The notes beneath the pieces were generated by a model. It was not told the DNA's origin. It searched no databases and worked only from the letters and a program-made list of their open reading frames with translations. This document shows positions 28,219 to 34,943 of a stretch of 34,943 nucleotides of DNA, in pieces (position 1 is the stretch's first letter; every line of letters begins with the position of its first letter). The stretch lies in NCBI GenBank assembly GCA_018658605.1, contig JABHUV010000351.1:1-34943 (forward strand), read 5' to 3'. The DNA is from Planctomycetaceae bacterium. GTDB taxonomy: Bacteria > Planctomycetota > Planctomycetia > Pirellulales > Pirellulaceae. Position numbers and translations under genes: made by a program.

Positions 28219-28688
28219 TGGAATCTTTGACTTTCATGATGGGGGAATTTGCAGCTGAATTCCCCACCGACCGCCTCTATGCCAAAAACCATATGTGGGC
28301 ACTGCAAGTAGAATCCACCCAGCCAGTCGTAACTCGGTTTGGCTTTACCGCCTACGCTGTCAGATTGTTGCAGGATGTATATTTTCTCGATTGGTATTTT
28401 GACGCACCAGCACAAGTAACAGTTCGTCAAGAAATGGGAACCGTGGAAAGCAAAAAAGCGGAGAGTTCGTTATACGCACCGTTAGGCGGTGAATTAACGC
28501 AATTCAATCCTCGATTGCTCGCCGATCCATCCGGCATTAATGTCGATAAATACGGCGAGGGATGGCTCTTTGATATCCAATGTGATCCCTTGGAGAACGA
28601 AACTCTAATGTCTGCACTGCAATATCTCGAACACTTAGAACAAGTCTGGAAAATAACTCAGCAAACCATCAAAGGGCAACTCAACTAG
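28218..28688 (+). CDS. GcvH-like lipoyl carrier protein
   Basis: A 156-residue protein that aligns along its length with the glycine cleavage H protein. RLYAKNHMWAL matches the YSKEHEW start, FGFTAYAVRLLQDVYFLDW matches the VGIT..A..LGD.VFV strand, GTVESKKAESSLYAPLGGE is the lipoylation hairpin, and NVDKYGEGWLFDI is the conserved end. The attachment lysine is Lys80 by position (second K in ESKKAE). It begins one base inside the radical SAM stop codon, so translation is coupled. No GcvT or GcvP is in the window, which argues against a plain glycine-cleavage role. It may carry a lipoyl-bound intermediate or electrons for the radical SAM or ferredoxin neighbours. Confidence 0.88.
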   Translation: MESLTFMMGEFAAEFPTDRLYAKNHMWALQVESTQPVVTRFGFTAYAVRLLQDVYFLDWYFDAPAQVTVRQEMGTVESKKAESSLYAPLGGELTQFNPRLLADPSGINVDKYGEGWLFDIQCDPLENETLMSALQYLEHLEQVWKITQQTIKGQLN

Positions 28689-28821
28689 ACCTTGGACAAT
28701 GTTTGATTTTTCACTTGGACTTTGTTGAACGTCCAGAAAGTTCACCGCATCCGCATTTTCTAAGTTAAACTACACGTAAGCAAATCGCCGTTTTTTTATT
28801 TTTTTCATCTGTGACCACAAA
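28689..28821 (+). other. Short gap before ferredoxin-like gene
   Basis: 133 bases. GGAC and GTCC form a small inverted repeat around GGACTTTGTTGAACGTCC. Further on is a T-rich run (near 28792-28807) without a strong stem before it. It may hold a promoter for the ferredoxin gene. Confidence 0.35.
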
Positions 28822-29910
28822 ATGCAACGTCTGCCGGTTTTTATATCTCAAGGCCAAAGTCGCAACCCGATCAAACGGGAACTGGAGACGCATGTCGCTG
28901 AACAATTGTCCCAATATGAACAACTAGATGTTATCCGCATCCCCAATCTTTATGACTTAACACCCGCGACCCAATCGTTAACGACATTACAAAAAATCAC
29001 CGGTGATTTCGTCATTATAACTTGGCTCTATGACCGCAGTACGCACTGGATATTGGACCGCAACAACATTTCCGGACAGGTGGGTGAGATTGAACTCACC
29101 ATCGATAACGACGATGACGACGATTCGGAAATGGAGTTGGAAGATGAAGACGAAAAAGAACGTGTGGCTACATCTCGCGACATCCCCAACCGTCAAATTT
29201 TCAGCCTCTCATTTCCTGCAAGCGACTCACCTGAAGATTTCGTAAACGAAGTATTACGTATTGCCGAACTACCTCGAGATGAATCACTAACACAGTGGAT
29301 CAACGGGAAGCCCAACGAAGCTAGCTTACAACGATTCCTCGAGCCAACTAATGACACGGCACTGCAAGGTGATGGAACCCTGCCTATTATGGGTCAAACT
29401 GGCGTAACGGAAATCGAAGACTCCAGCTCGCGTCGCTGGTATCCAGTGATTGACTTTAGCCGCTGTACAAATTGCATGGAGTGCATCGATTTCTGTTTAT
29501 TCGGTGTTTATGGTGTGGATCGTCTCGACACAATATTAGTGGAGGCGGCTGACAATTGTCGTAAAGGTTGCCCAGCGTGTAGCCGAGTCTGCCCTGAAAA
29601 CGCTATTGTTTTCCCACAACACAAATCACCGGCAATCGCCGGCGGCGCCGTAGACGCGGGGGGCCTAAAAATCGATCTGTCATTACTTTTTGGAGCACCG
29701 GATGCTCAAGATACCGCAGCCCGCGAACGCGACGAGCAATTGATGCTTGCCGGCCGCCCCCCTGTTGAACTCACCGACGAATCCGCTTCCGACAATTTGG
29801 AATTTATCGAAATAAGCATGCAACGTCGACAAACAGCAGCACCTGTACAAGCTCCCGATCCGCTAGATTCACTCATCGACAGCCTCGATAGCTTCGACGA
29901 AATGGATTAA
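28822..29910 (+). CDS. Protein with two [4Fe-4S] ferredoxin-type motifs
   Basis: A 362-residue protein. The ferredoxin core is at 207-263: CTNCMECIDFC (Cys215, 218, 221, 225) and CRKGCPACSRVCP (Cys246, 250, 253, 257). These are two full cysteine sets, the second with a three-residue first gap (CxxxCxxCxxxCP). The N-terminal ~90 residues (PVFISQGQSRN, GDFVIITWLYDRS) look like an alpha/beta domain I do not recognise. Residues 96-113 are strongly acidic (DNDDDDD, ELEDEDEKE). The C-terminal ~100 residues are acidic and probably flexible. No export signal is visible, so it likely moves electrons in the cytoplasm. It follows the radical SAM / lipoyl carrier pair after 133 bases and could supply electrons to them. 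Confidence 0.85.
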   Translation: MQRLPVFISQGQSRNPIKRELETHVAEQLSQYEQLDVIRIPNLYDLTPATQSLTTLQKITGDFVIITWLYDRSTHWILDRNNISGQVGEIELTIDNDDDDDSEMELEDEDEKERVATSRDIPNRQIFSLSFPASDSPEDFVNEVLRIAELPRDESLTQWINGKPNEASLQRFLEPTNDTALQGDGTLPIMGQTGVTEIEDSSSRRWYPVIDFSRCTNCMECIDFCLFGVYGVDRLDTILVEAADNCRKGCPACSRVCPENAIVFPQHKSPAIAGGAVDAGGLKIDLSLLFGAPDAQDTAARERDEQLMLAGRPPVELTDESASDNLEFIEISMQRRQTAAPVQAPDPLDSLIDSLDSFDEMD

Positions 29911-29958
29911 GCAATATTCGCACCATGGATCGATCCCAGACCACACACTCACCCCCCT

Positions 29959-29974
29959 AGTTGAAATCTCAACT
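29959..29974 (+). promoter_or_regulatory. Small hairpin after ferredoxin gene
   Basis: AGTTGA and TCAACT form a 6-bp stem with a 4-base loop. No T tract follows, so it is at most a weak terminator. Confidence 0.25.
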
Positions 29975-30092
29975 CGTCACTGGGACAATGGTTTAGGTAA
30001 CAAACGATTTGCGAGCTTTTCTGACAGGCGTCGTGAACATCGTTCCAGCGAACCGATACTACAACAATAACAACCATTTTAGTTTTAATCTA

Positions 30093-31409
30093 ATGAGCAA
30101 CATTCAATACTTTGGAGCCGTTGGTGATGGCGTTACAGATGACACCGACGCCATTGTCCATGCTATCGAAAATGGCGACGGACATTTAAAACTTCCCGCC
30201 GGCACATATCGCATTACACGCACTCTAGAAATCAATCTCGGTGACAACGGCCCACTCGGAATTACCGGCGCGGCTGGCGCAAGCACAATTGTCATGGACG
30301 GACCTGGACCTGCGATACGACTCATCGGGTCACATTCCGGTACAGGTGACCCAGGATCGCGAAACCAATCCGTCATCGACTCCGAGCGAATGCCGATCAT
30401 TGCCGACTTGAAAATAACTGGCACCCATCACGAAGCGGATGGAATCGAGTGTCTAGAAACGATGCAAATTGTGTTGCGCAGTCTTTTGATTACCCAAGTA
30501 CGACATGGAGTACACCTCACCAAACGAAACCGTAACGTCATCATTACGCATTGTCATATCTACTTTAATACCGGAGTCGGTGTTTATCTGAATTCACTTA
30601 ACCTCCATCAAATCAATATCAGCGACAATCACATAAGTTATAACCGGCAGAGTGGTATACGCATCGAACAGAGTGAAATACGAAACCTACAGATTACGGG
30701 TAACGACATTGAATACAACAATTTCCGCGCTCATAATGCTGCTGAAGAACCAACTGCGGAGATCTACATAGATACGACGGCTGAAAAAGCAAGTGTTAAT
30801 GAAGTCACCATTGCCTCAAACACAATCCAAGCAACCAACAGTAAAGACGGCGCAAATATTCGCATCATAGAAAATCCAAATGAGAGCCGCCGTCCGGGCT
30901 TGTTTGCAATTACCGGCAACATCATTGGTAGCCAAGAAAATAATGTTCACCTCACGGGCTGTTATGGCATAGTCATCTCGGGTAATACCATCTACTCCGC
31001 AACTGAACGTAATTTACGCCTCGAACAATGTGCCCAACTTACCATTGGCTCAAACGTCTTTCGACGACACACACCAAGCTATGGCTGCGGTGTGTTACTA
31101 AGTCATTGCAAAAACATACTCTTCAGCGGGTGTACATTTGAAGATGAAGCCGAAGGTGGCCAAGAATCGGGGTTTCCATTGCTTGAAATCCAACAATCCC
31201 AATTCATCACCATCAGTGGTAATCAGATCATCAACAGTGTGAAAGCTGGCATCATGATTTTCGATTCCTCACAGTTGAACATCAACGGAAATACGATCAG
31301 TGACACTAGACCAACACCACTGATGCAACAAGCCGTTTCACGTTTGGGAACATGCGAAGACATTGAAATGACCGGTAACCTAGTGTCTGGAGTTTCCAAC
31401 ATTAAATAA
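30093..31409 (+). CDS. Right-handed parallel beta-helix protein, pectate-lyase-3 superfamily-like
   Basis: A 438-residue protein. It opens with YFGAVGDGVTDDTDAI, the usual start of the pectate-lyase-3 / polygalacturonase-like fold, then LPAGTYRITRTL. The rest is a series of beta-helix coils with recurring patterns such as ITGN.IEYN, ITSN-like and ISGNTIYS, and many NxI/GNxI turns. No catalytic residues could be assigned with confidence. There is no N-terminal signal peptide, which is unusual for this fold. The start was placed at ATG 30093; an in-frame TTG at 30009 would add 28 polar residues. It may act on an intracellular or imported sugar polymer, or be a structural protein. Confidence 0.85.
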   Translation: MSNIQYFGAVGDGVTDDTDAIVHAIENGDGHLKLPAGTYRITRTLEINLGDNGPLGITGAAGASTIVMDGPGPAIRLIGSHSGTGDPGSRNQSVIDSERMPIIADLKITGTHHEADGIECLETMQIVLRSLLITQVRHGVHLTKRNRNVIITHCHIYFNTGVGVYLNSLNLHQINISDNHISYNRQSGIRIEQSEIRNLQITGNDIEYNNFRAHNAAEEPTAEIYIDTTAEKASVNEVTIASNTIQATNSKDGANIRIIENPNESRRPGLFAITGNIIGSQENNVHLTGCYGIVISGNTIYSATERNLRLEQCAQLTIGSNVFRRHTPSYGCGVLLSHCKNILFSGCTFEDEAEGGQESGFPLLEIQQSQFITISGNQIINSVKAGIMIFDSSQLNINGNTISDTRPTPLMQQAVSRLGTCEDIEMTGNLVSGVSNIK

Positions 31410-31475
31410 AATAACCTGCTATCTCACTTCAATTCCAAAACCTAAATCTCTGATCAGAAAGAACTCTTCGATAAT

Positions 31476-32486
31476 ATGTCTACAGTTTTAATCACTCCAG
31501 AAGCCCTCCGCGACCAAGATGGCCCTCATGTCGACATTTTAAAAGAAGGCGGATTTGATATCAGCTTTCCCACAGATTCCACACTTGCACGAGGTCATCA
31601 CAGTGACGATGAAGTCGTGGAACAACTTGCCGGAGTGTCCGCGGCGATCGCCAGTGGTGAAACCTACAACCACAACATCCTGAGTCGCTTACCAGATTAT
31701 AAAGTCATCGCTCGTTGTGGCGTGGGATTTGATAAGGTCAATGTTGCTGAAGCGACGAGTCTCAACATTCCATTAACCATTACCCCCAACTCGAATCACG
31801 AAGCTGTCGCGGAACTGTCGCTGCTGTTATTACTGGCAGCCGCCAAAAACCTCCGTGAGATGGACAACATTTGTCGCGAAGGTCGCTGGGATCGCGTACT
31901 ACCTCGTCCTATCCGAGGATTAACCGCAGGGATCGTCGGCCTTGGTCGAATTGGTCGTAGCACCGCTTTGCGTTACAAGGCAATGGGCATGAAACTCATG
32001 GCCTACGACCAATACCCTCACATGGAATTCATTGAAGAACACAGTGTTGAACTCGTCGAACTTGATCAACTCTTAGCACAAGCGGATGTGGTTAGTGTGC
32101 ATTGCCCATTAAATGATGAAACTCGCAACATGTTCAATGCTGATTTATTTGGACAGATGAAAAACGATGCGATCTTTATCAATACAGCTCGTGGTGGGTT
32201 AGTTGTCGAAGAGGATTTATATGACGCACTAAGCCAAGGCAGACTACATTCCGCCGGCCTAGACGTGTTTCAACAGGAACCTCCCCAAGCGGACAACCCA
32301 TTATTCACTCTCGACAATACCGTCTTCTCGCCGCATGTCGCCGGCACCGACCAAAAGAGTCTCTCGGACATGGCCTGCGAAGCGGCCAGCTATATCGTCG
32401 CATTGTCTCGCAATGAATGGCCTACTGGTTCGGTAATCAATCAAGAATTGGCCGCTAACTGGGACTGGGAAACCAGTCGCCAATAA
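31476..32486 (+). CDS. D-isomer-specific 2-hydroxyacid dehydrogenase (phosphoglycerate dehydrogenase-like)
   Basis: A 336-residue NAD-dependent dehydrogenase. GLGRIG (155-160) is the Rossmann dinucleotide-binding motif, with the acidic residue at the end of strand two in AYDQ (about 178). The catalytic set looks complete: Arg239 (INTARGG), a Glu near 268 (QQEPP) and His287 (SPHVAG). There is no C-terminal ACT domain, so it is not a long-type serine-pathway enzyme. The length fits short PGDH, glyoxylate or hydroxypyruvate reductases and related sugar-acid enzymes. It lies between a beta-helix gene and a TIM-barrel isomerase plus a sodium symporter, so a role in sugar-acid metabolism is plausible. 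Substrate unknown. Confidence 0.9.
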   Translation: MSTVLITPEALRDQDGPHVDILKEGGFDISFPTDSTLARGHHSDDEVVEQLAGVSAAIASGETYNHNILSRLPDYKVIARCGVGFDKVNVAEATSLNIPLTITPNSNHEAVAELSLLLLLAAAKNLREMDNICREGRWDRVLPRPIRGLTAGIVGLGRIGRSTALRYKAMGMKLMAYDQYPHMEFIEEHSVELVELDQLLAQADVVSVHCPLNDETRNMFNADLFGQMKNDAIFINTARGGLVVEEDLYDALSQGRLHSAGLDVFQQEPPQADNPLFTLDNTVFSPHVAGTDQKSLSDMACEAASYIVALSRNEWPTGSVINQELAANWDWETSRQ

Positions 32487-32849
32487 AGCTCAATGACGAC
32501 AAACCGAAGTGAATCGCAGTCGCCTCGGCTATGACCGCCAATATTAAGCCGTCTAACAATGCTTGCCCGACATGCTTTTGGTTGCAAGTGAAAATCTCCG
32601 CGTCCACCGGAACATCCAACCATCTTCGATCTGATAAATTTTCAGCTGTTCTGGCAAAGTGGTATTTGAGCACTGTGTTGTGTTCCATCTTTTTTTCGAG
32701 AAGGGGGCACACCAACATAACCGCTCTCTCCAATTGTTTGGTAAATAATTCATGGCGACACCGATTATATGAGCGCAACAGTATTCGGGTATACTAGATA
32801 ACCTTGCGCATTGTAATTAAACCATTTTTTTCATTCGCTCTCACGACAC
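32487..32849. other. Gap with only weak ORFs
   Basis: 363 bases between the dehydrogenase and the TIM-barrel gene. A minus-strand frame of 107 codons (32455-32778) and a plus-strand frame (32531-32797) overlap each other, and neither is recognised. A -10-like TATACT lies at 32790-32795, about 55 bases before the next gene, and a T run is at 32824-32830. The stretch may be a decayed gene or insertion remnant plus a promoter. Confidence 0.4.
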
Positions 32850-33647
32850 ATGAAATTTTGCTTAAACACTTCGACAATTCAACCCCAACCGTTGCTCGAT
32901 AAAATCCAAATCACTGCGGCGGCCGGTTTTGCCGGCATCGAATTGTGGATCAATGATATTTACCAATACATCGGTCAGGGTGGAGAAGTCCGAGATGTTG
33001 AAAACGCTTTAGCTGACAACGGACTCGAACTTCCTTGTATGATTGCCATTCGCGGATGGGGTGAGGCGTTTGGTAAAGAATATCAACTGCTGCTCGATGA
33101 AGCCCGTCGACGCATGGAACTGGCTGCCCGCCTAGGGTCACCGTTCGTGGTAGCTACGCCTCCTCGCGAACCGTGTGACCAAAATCAATTAACCGATCGA
33201 TTTGGCGACCTCTTAGTGATTGGTGACGAAATTGGCACCCGTCCGACGCTAGAGTATATCAGCTTTTTCAAAGGGCTCTCGACGCTCGATGACGCGTGGA
33301 AGATCATCCAATCCATCGGCGGCACGGCGACATTGATCGCCGATTCTTTCCACACATGGAACAGCCACTCCGATCGCACGCTGCTGGGACGAATTCCCGC
33401 CAAGCACCTCAGTCATTTCCACATCAATGATGCACACCCTAAAATCAAATGCTGTGAGCAAACCGACCCTGATCGTGTGATGCTTGGCGCAGGTCCAATA
33501 GATTTGGCATTAGAATTCGAGATGCTGCAGAAAATCGGGTATAAAGGAAGTGTTAGCCTTGAACTCTTTAATGTCGATCTGTGGCAACAAAACCCACTCG
33601 CCGTGGCCCAACAAGGCTATCAATCTCTATGTGACTTAGTAACTTAA
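32850..33647 (+). CDS. Sugar phosphate isomerase/epimerase-type TIM-barrel protein
   Basis: A 265-residue protein of the xylose-isomerase-like TIM-barrel family. It starts MKFCLNTSTI, with AGFAGIELW as the second strand. Probable metal ligands are Glu135 (TLEYI), Asp165 (IADSFHTW), His191 (HFHINDAH) and Glu238 (SLELF), so the divalent-metal site appears complete. The family includes sugar epimerases, 2-keto-myo-inositol dehydratases and endonuclease IV; the DAH and LELF patterns fit the sugar-active group. The next gene, a sodium:solute symporter, begins only 22 bases later, so substrate import and isomerisation are likely linked. The sugar cannot be named. Confidence 0.88.
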   Translation: MKFCLNTSTIQPQPLLDKIQITAAAGFAGIELWINDIYQYIGQGGEVRDVENALADNGLELPCMIAIRGWGEAFGKEYQLLLDEARRRMELAARLGSPFVVATPPREPCDQNQLTDRFGDLLVIGDEIGTRPTLEYISFFKGLSTLDDAWKIIQSIGGTATLIADSFHTWNSHSDRTLLGRIPAKHLSHFHINDAHPKIKCCEQTDPDRVMLGAGPIDLALEFEMLQKIGYKGSVSLELFNVDLWQQNPLAVAQQGYQSLCDLVT

Positions 33648-33669
33648 TCTTACCTACTCCAAGGCAACT

Positions 33670-34943
33670 ATGATTTCCGCACTACAACTTACAGCGAGCG
33701 ATTACGCTATCTTTTTCGCCACGATCATTGGAGCAATGATTGTCGGATTAATCGCGGGTCGCAAGGAAGAAACGTCCGAAGACTATTTTCTCGCTGGTAA
33801 GAAATTACGGTGGTTTGCCGTTGCTGGTTCGATCTTCGGCAGCAACGTCAGTGCGAATCACATGGTCGGCATGATGGGCGTTGGCTTCAGTATCGGTTTT
33901 GCCCAAAGTCACTTTGAAATAGGCGCAATCGCCGGCTTGCTTTTCTTGTGCTATGGCTTCCTGCCAGTCTATCGAAAATTAAATCTCTACACGTTGTCTG
34001 AATATCTTGGAAAACGCTATGACGATCGCAGTCGCGTTTCTTACGCCGTTATTATGATTATCATCATGGCCTTTGTGCAAATGGTACCAGCACTCTATAT
34101 CGGTTCGCGAACCATTTGTGAATTGCTGGGCGGAAATGCCATCATCCAAGAAGACTCTTCCACTACCACAGAATTGACAGCCGCTGGAAATAATATCTCA
34201 AACCCATCAGACAGTGCGATCTCGAGCCAATTTCAAGTCCAAGCGCCGCGATCCAAAGTATCCATGCCGCACTATACGTGGTTTGTAATTGCCTTAGGCG
34301 CCATTGCTGCTAGTTACACAATTGTCGGCGGGCTCAAGGCAGTCGTTTATACGGACATTATTCAATCGATCCTCATGCTAATTGCCGGAATCGGACTTGC
34401 TGGATTGGTTTTCTCTCAACTCGGTTGGAATGAAATGCTTGATCTCGATGCCGCCGCAGGTGACGCTGCTAAAATGAAAATCTACTTACCGACCTACCAC
34501 AAAGACCTTCCCTGGACGGGCGTATTGACAGGCCTGATGTGCATGCATTGTTTCTATTGGGGTACTAACCAATTTATCGTGCAGCGTGCGTTAGGCGCCA
34601 TTAGTGACAAAGAAGCTCGAGCCGGAATCATTTCAGCGGGTTTTCTAAAGCTAACCATCCCCTTCTTCTCGATTGCAACTGGTGTCTGTGCCTATTATCT
34701 GCTGATGAATGAAGCCACGGGGGAAGCAGCACAAGCGATGGTAAATGACATTGCCCCTGACACCGTTTTTCCAAAATTAGTCACACGATTTATTTCGCCA
34801 ATCGGCTTTGGATTAGTTGGTTTAATTGCCGCCGGCGTAATCGGAGCAATCCTCTCCTCAATCGATTCAATGATGAATTCAGCGGCAACGATCGTTTCCG
34901 TCGACATTTATAAACGCTATTTTCGCGCGGACGCGTCCGATAA
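33670..34943 (+). CDS. Sodium:solute symporter family protein (partial, C-terminus off window)
   Basis: An open frame of 424 codons from ATG 33670, with AAGG 5 bases upstream, runs off the right edge. The sequence has many hydrophobic helices: first helix about 12-30, then GSNVSANHMVG near 57-67, and GGLKAVVYTDIIQ near 220-232, a typical sodium:solute symporter signature. EDYFLAGKKL at 38-47 is the usual loop after helix one. Residues about 155-200 form a polar, serine- and threonine-rich insert between helices, probably an exposed loop. It likely imports a sugar, polyol or organic acid with sodium. The adjacent isomerase and dehydrogenase suggest the nutrient is used by that pathway. Confidence 0.92.
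   Translation, partial: MISALQLTASDYAIFFATIIGAMIVGLIAGRKEETSEDYFLAGKKLRWFAVAGSIFGSNVSANHMVGMMGVGFSIGFAQSHFEIGAIAGLLFLCYGFLPVYRKLNLYTLSEYLGKRYDDRSRVSYAVIMIIIMAFVQMVPALYIGSRTICELLGGNAIIQEDSSTTTELTAAGNNISNPSDSAISSQFQVQAPRSKVSMPHYTWFVIALGAIAASYTIVGGLKAVVYTDIIQSILMLIAGIGLAGLVFSQLGWNEMLDLDAAAGDAAKMKIYLPTYHKDLPWTGVLTGLMCMHCFYWGTNQFIVQRALGAISDKEARAGIISAGFLKLTIPFFSIATGVCAYYLLMNEATGEAAQAMVNDIAPDTVFPKLVTRFISPIGFGLVGLIAAGVIGAILSSIDSMMNSAATIVSVDIYKRYFRADASD

Noticed and set aside
28218..28688. Classical glycine cleavage H protein (gcvH)
   Set aside because: No GcvT, GcvP or lipoamide dehydrogenase gene is nearby, and the gene is fused in expression to a radical SAM gene. The fold is kept, the role is left open.
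1..34943. tRNA, rRNA or CRISPR array
   Set aside because: No cloverleaf-like segment with a CCA-type end, no rRNA-like stretch and no regularly spaced short repeats were found by eye.

Overview
The window looks like a chromosomal piece of a planctomycete, probably of the Pirellulaceae type with moderate G+C (judged by eye, not computed). The main evidence is a giant secreted-protein gene whose N-terminus carries a LEPR-XLL-like motif (LESLEDRRLLA). That protein also holds pre-peptidase C-terminal (PPC), parallel beta-helix and GEVED-like segments typical of planctomycete surface proteins. No RNA gene, CRISPR array or intact insertion sequence was seen.

Layout. (1) Positions 1-16771, minus strand: one uninterrupted open frame of at least 5590 codons that runs off the left edge. 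It encodes a mosaic extracellular protein with an N-terminal metzincin-type zinc protease, many copies of a FEFD/GNV module, and beta-helix, PPC and GEVED-like segments. (2) 16772-17387: a gene-free stretch with palindromes next to the giant gene's start and a strong nested hairpin cluster. (3) 17388-21314, minus strand: four genes, in transcription order a 155-residue unknown protein, an alpha/beta hydrolase coupled to it by ATGA, a 148-residue unknown protein and a SNF2-family helicase. (4) 21315-21546: a divergent promoter region with G tracts. (5) 21547-25421, plus strand: an AMP-forming acyl-activating enzyme, an aldehyde dehydrogenase homologue and an iron-type alcohol dehydrogenase. Together they could convert a carboxylic acid through a bound acyl group and an aldehyde to an alcohol. 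(6) 25530-26795: an exported or anchored eight-repeat PQQ-type propeller protein. (7) 26914-29910: a HemN/HemW-like radical SAM protein overlapping by one base a GcvH-like lipoyl carrier, followed by a protein with two [4Fe-4S] motifs. (8) 30093-34943: a beta-helix protein without a visible signal peptide, a D-2-hydroxyacid dehydrogenase, a xylose-isomerase-like TIM-barrel protein and a sodium:solute symporter cut by the right edge. The last three fit uptake and metabolism of a small polar nutrient.

The best candidate for an undescribed system is the radical SAM / GcvH-like / ferredoxin group, which has no glycine-cleavage partners in view. The second is the adjacent acid-activation and two-step reduction cassette, whose aldehyde dehydrogenase lacks the usual general-base glutamate. 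The giant gene is the most striking single object. All functions are read from motifs and context; no database search was made.
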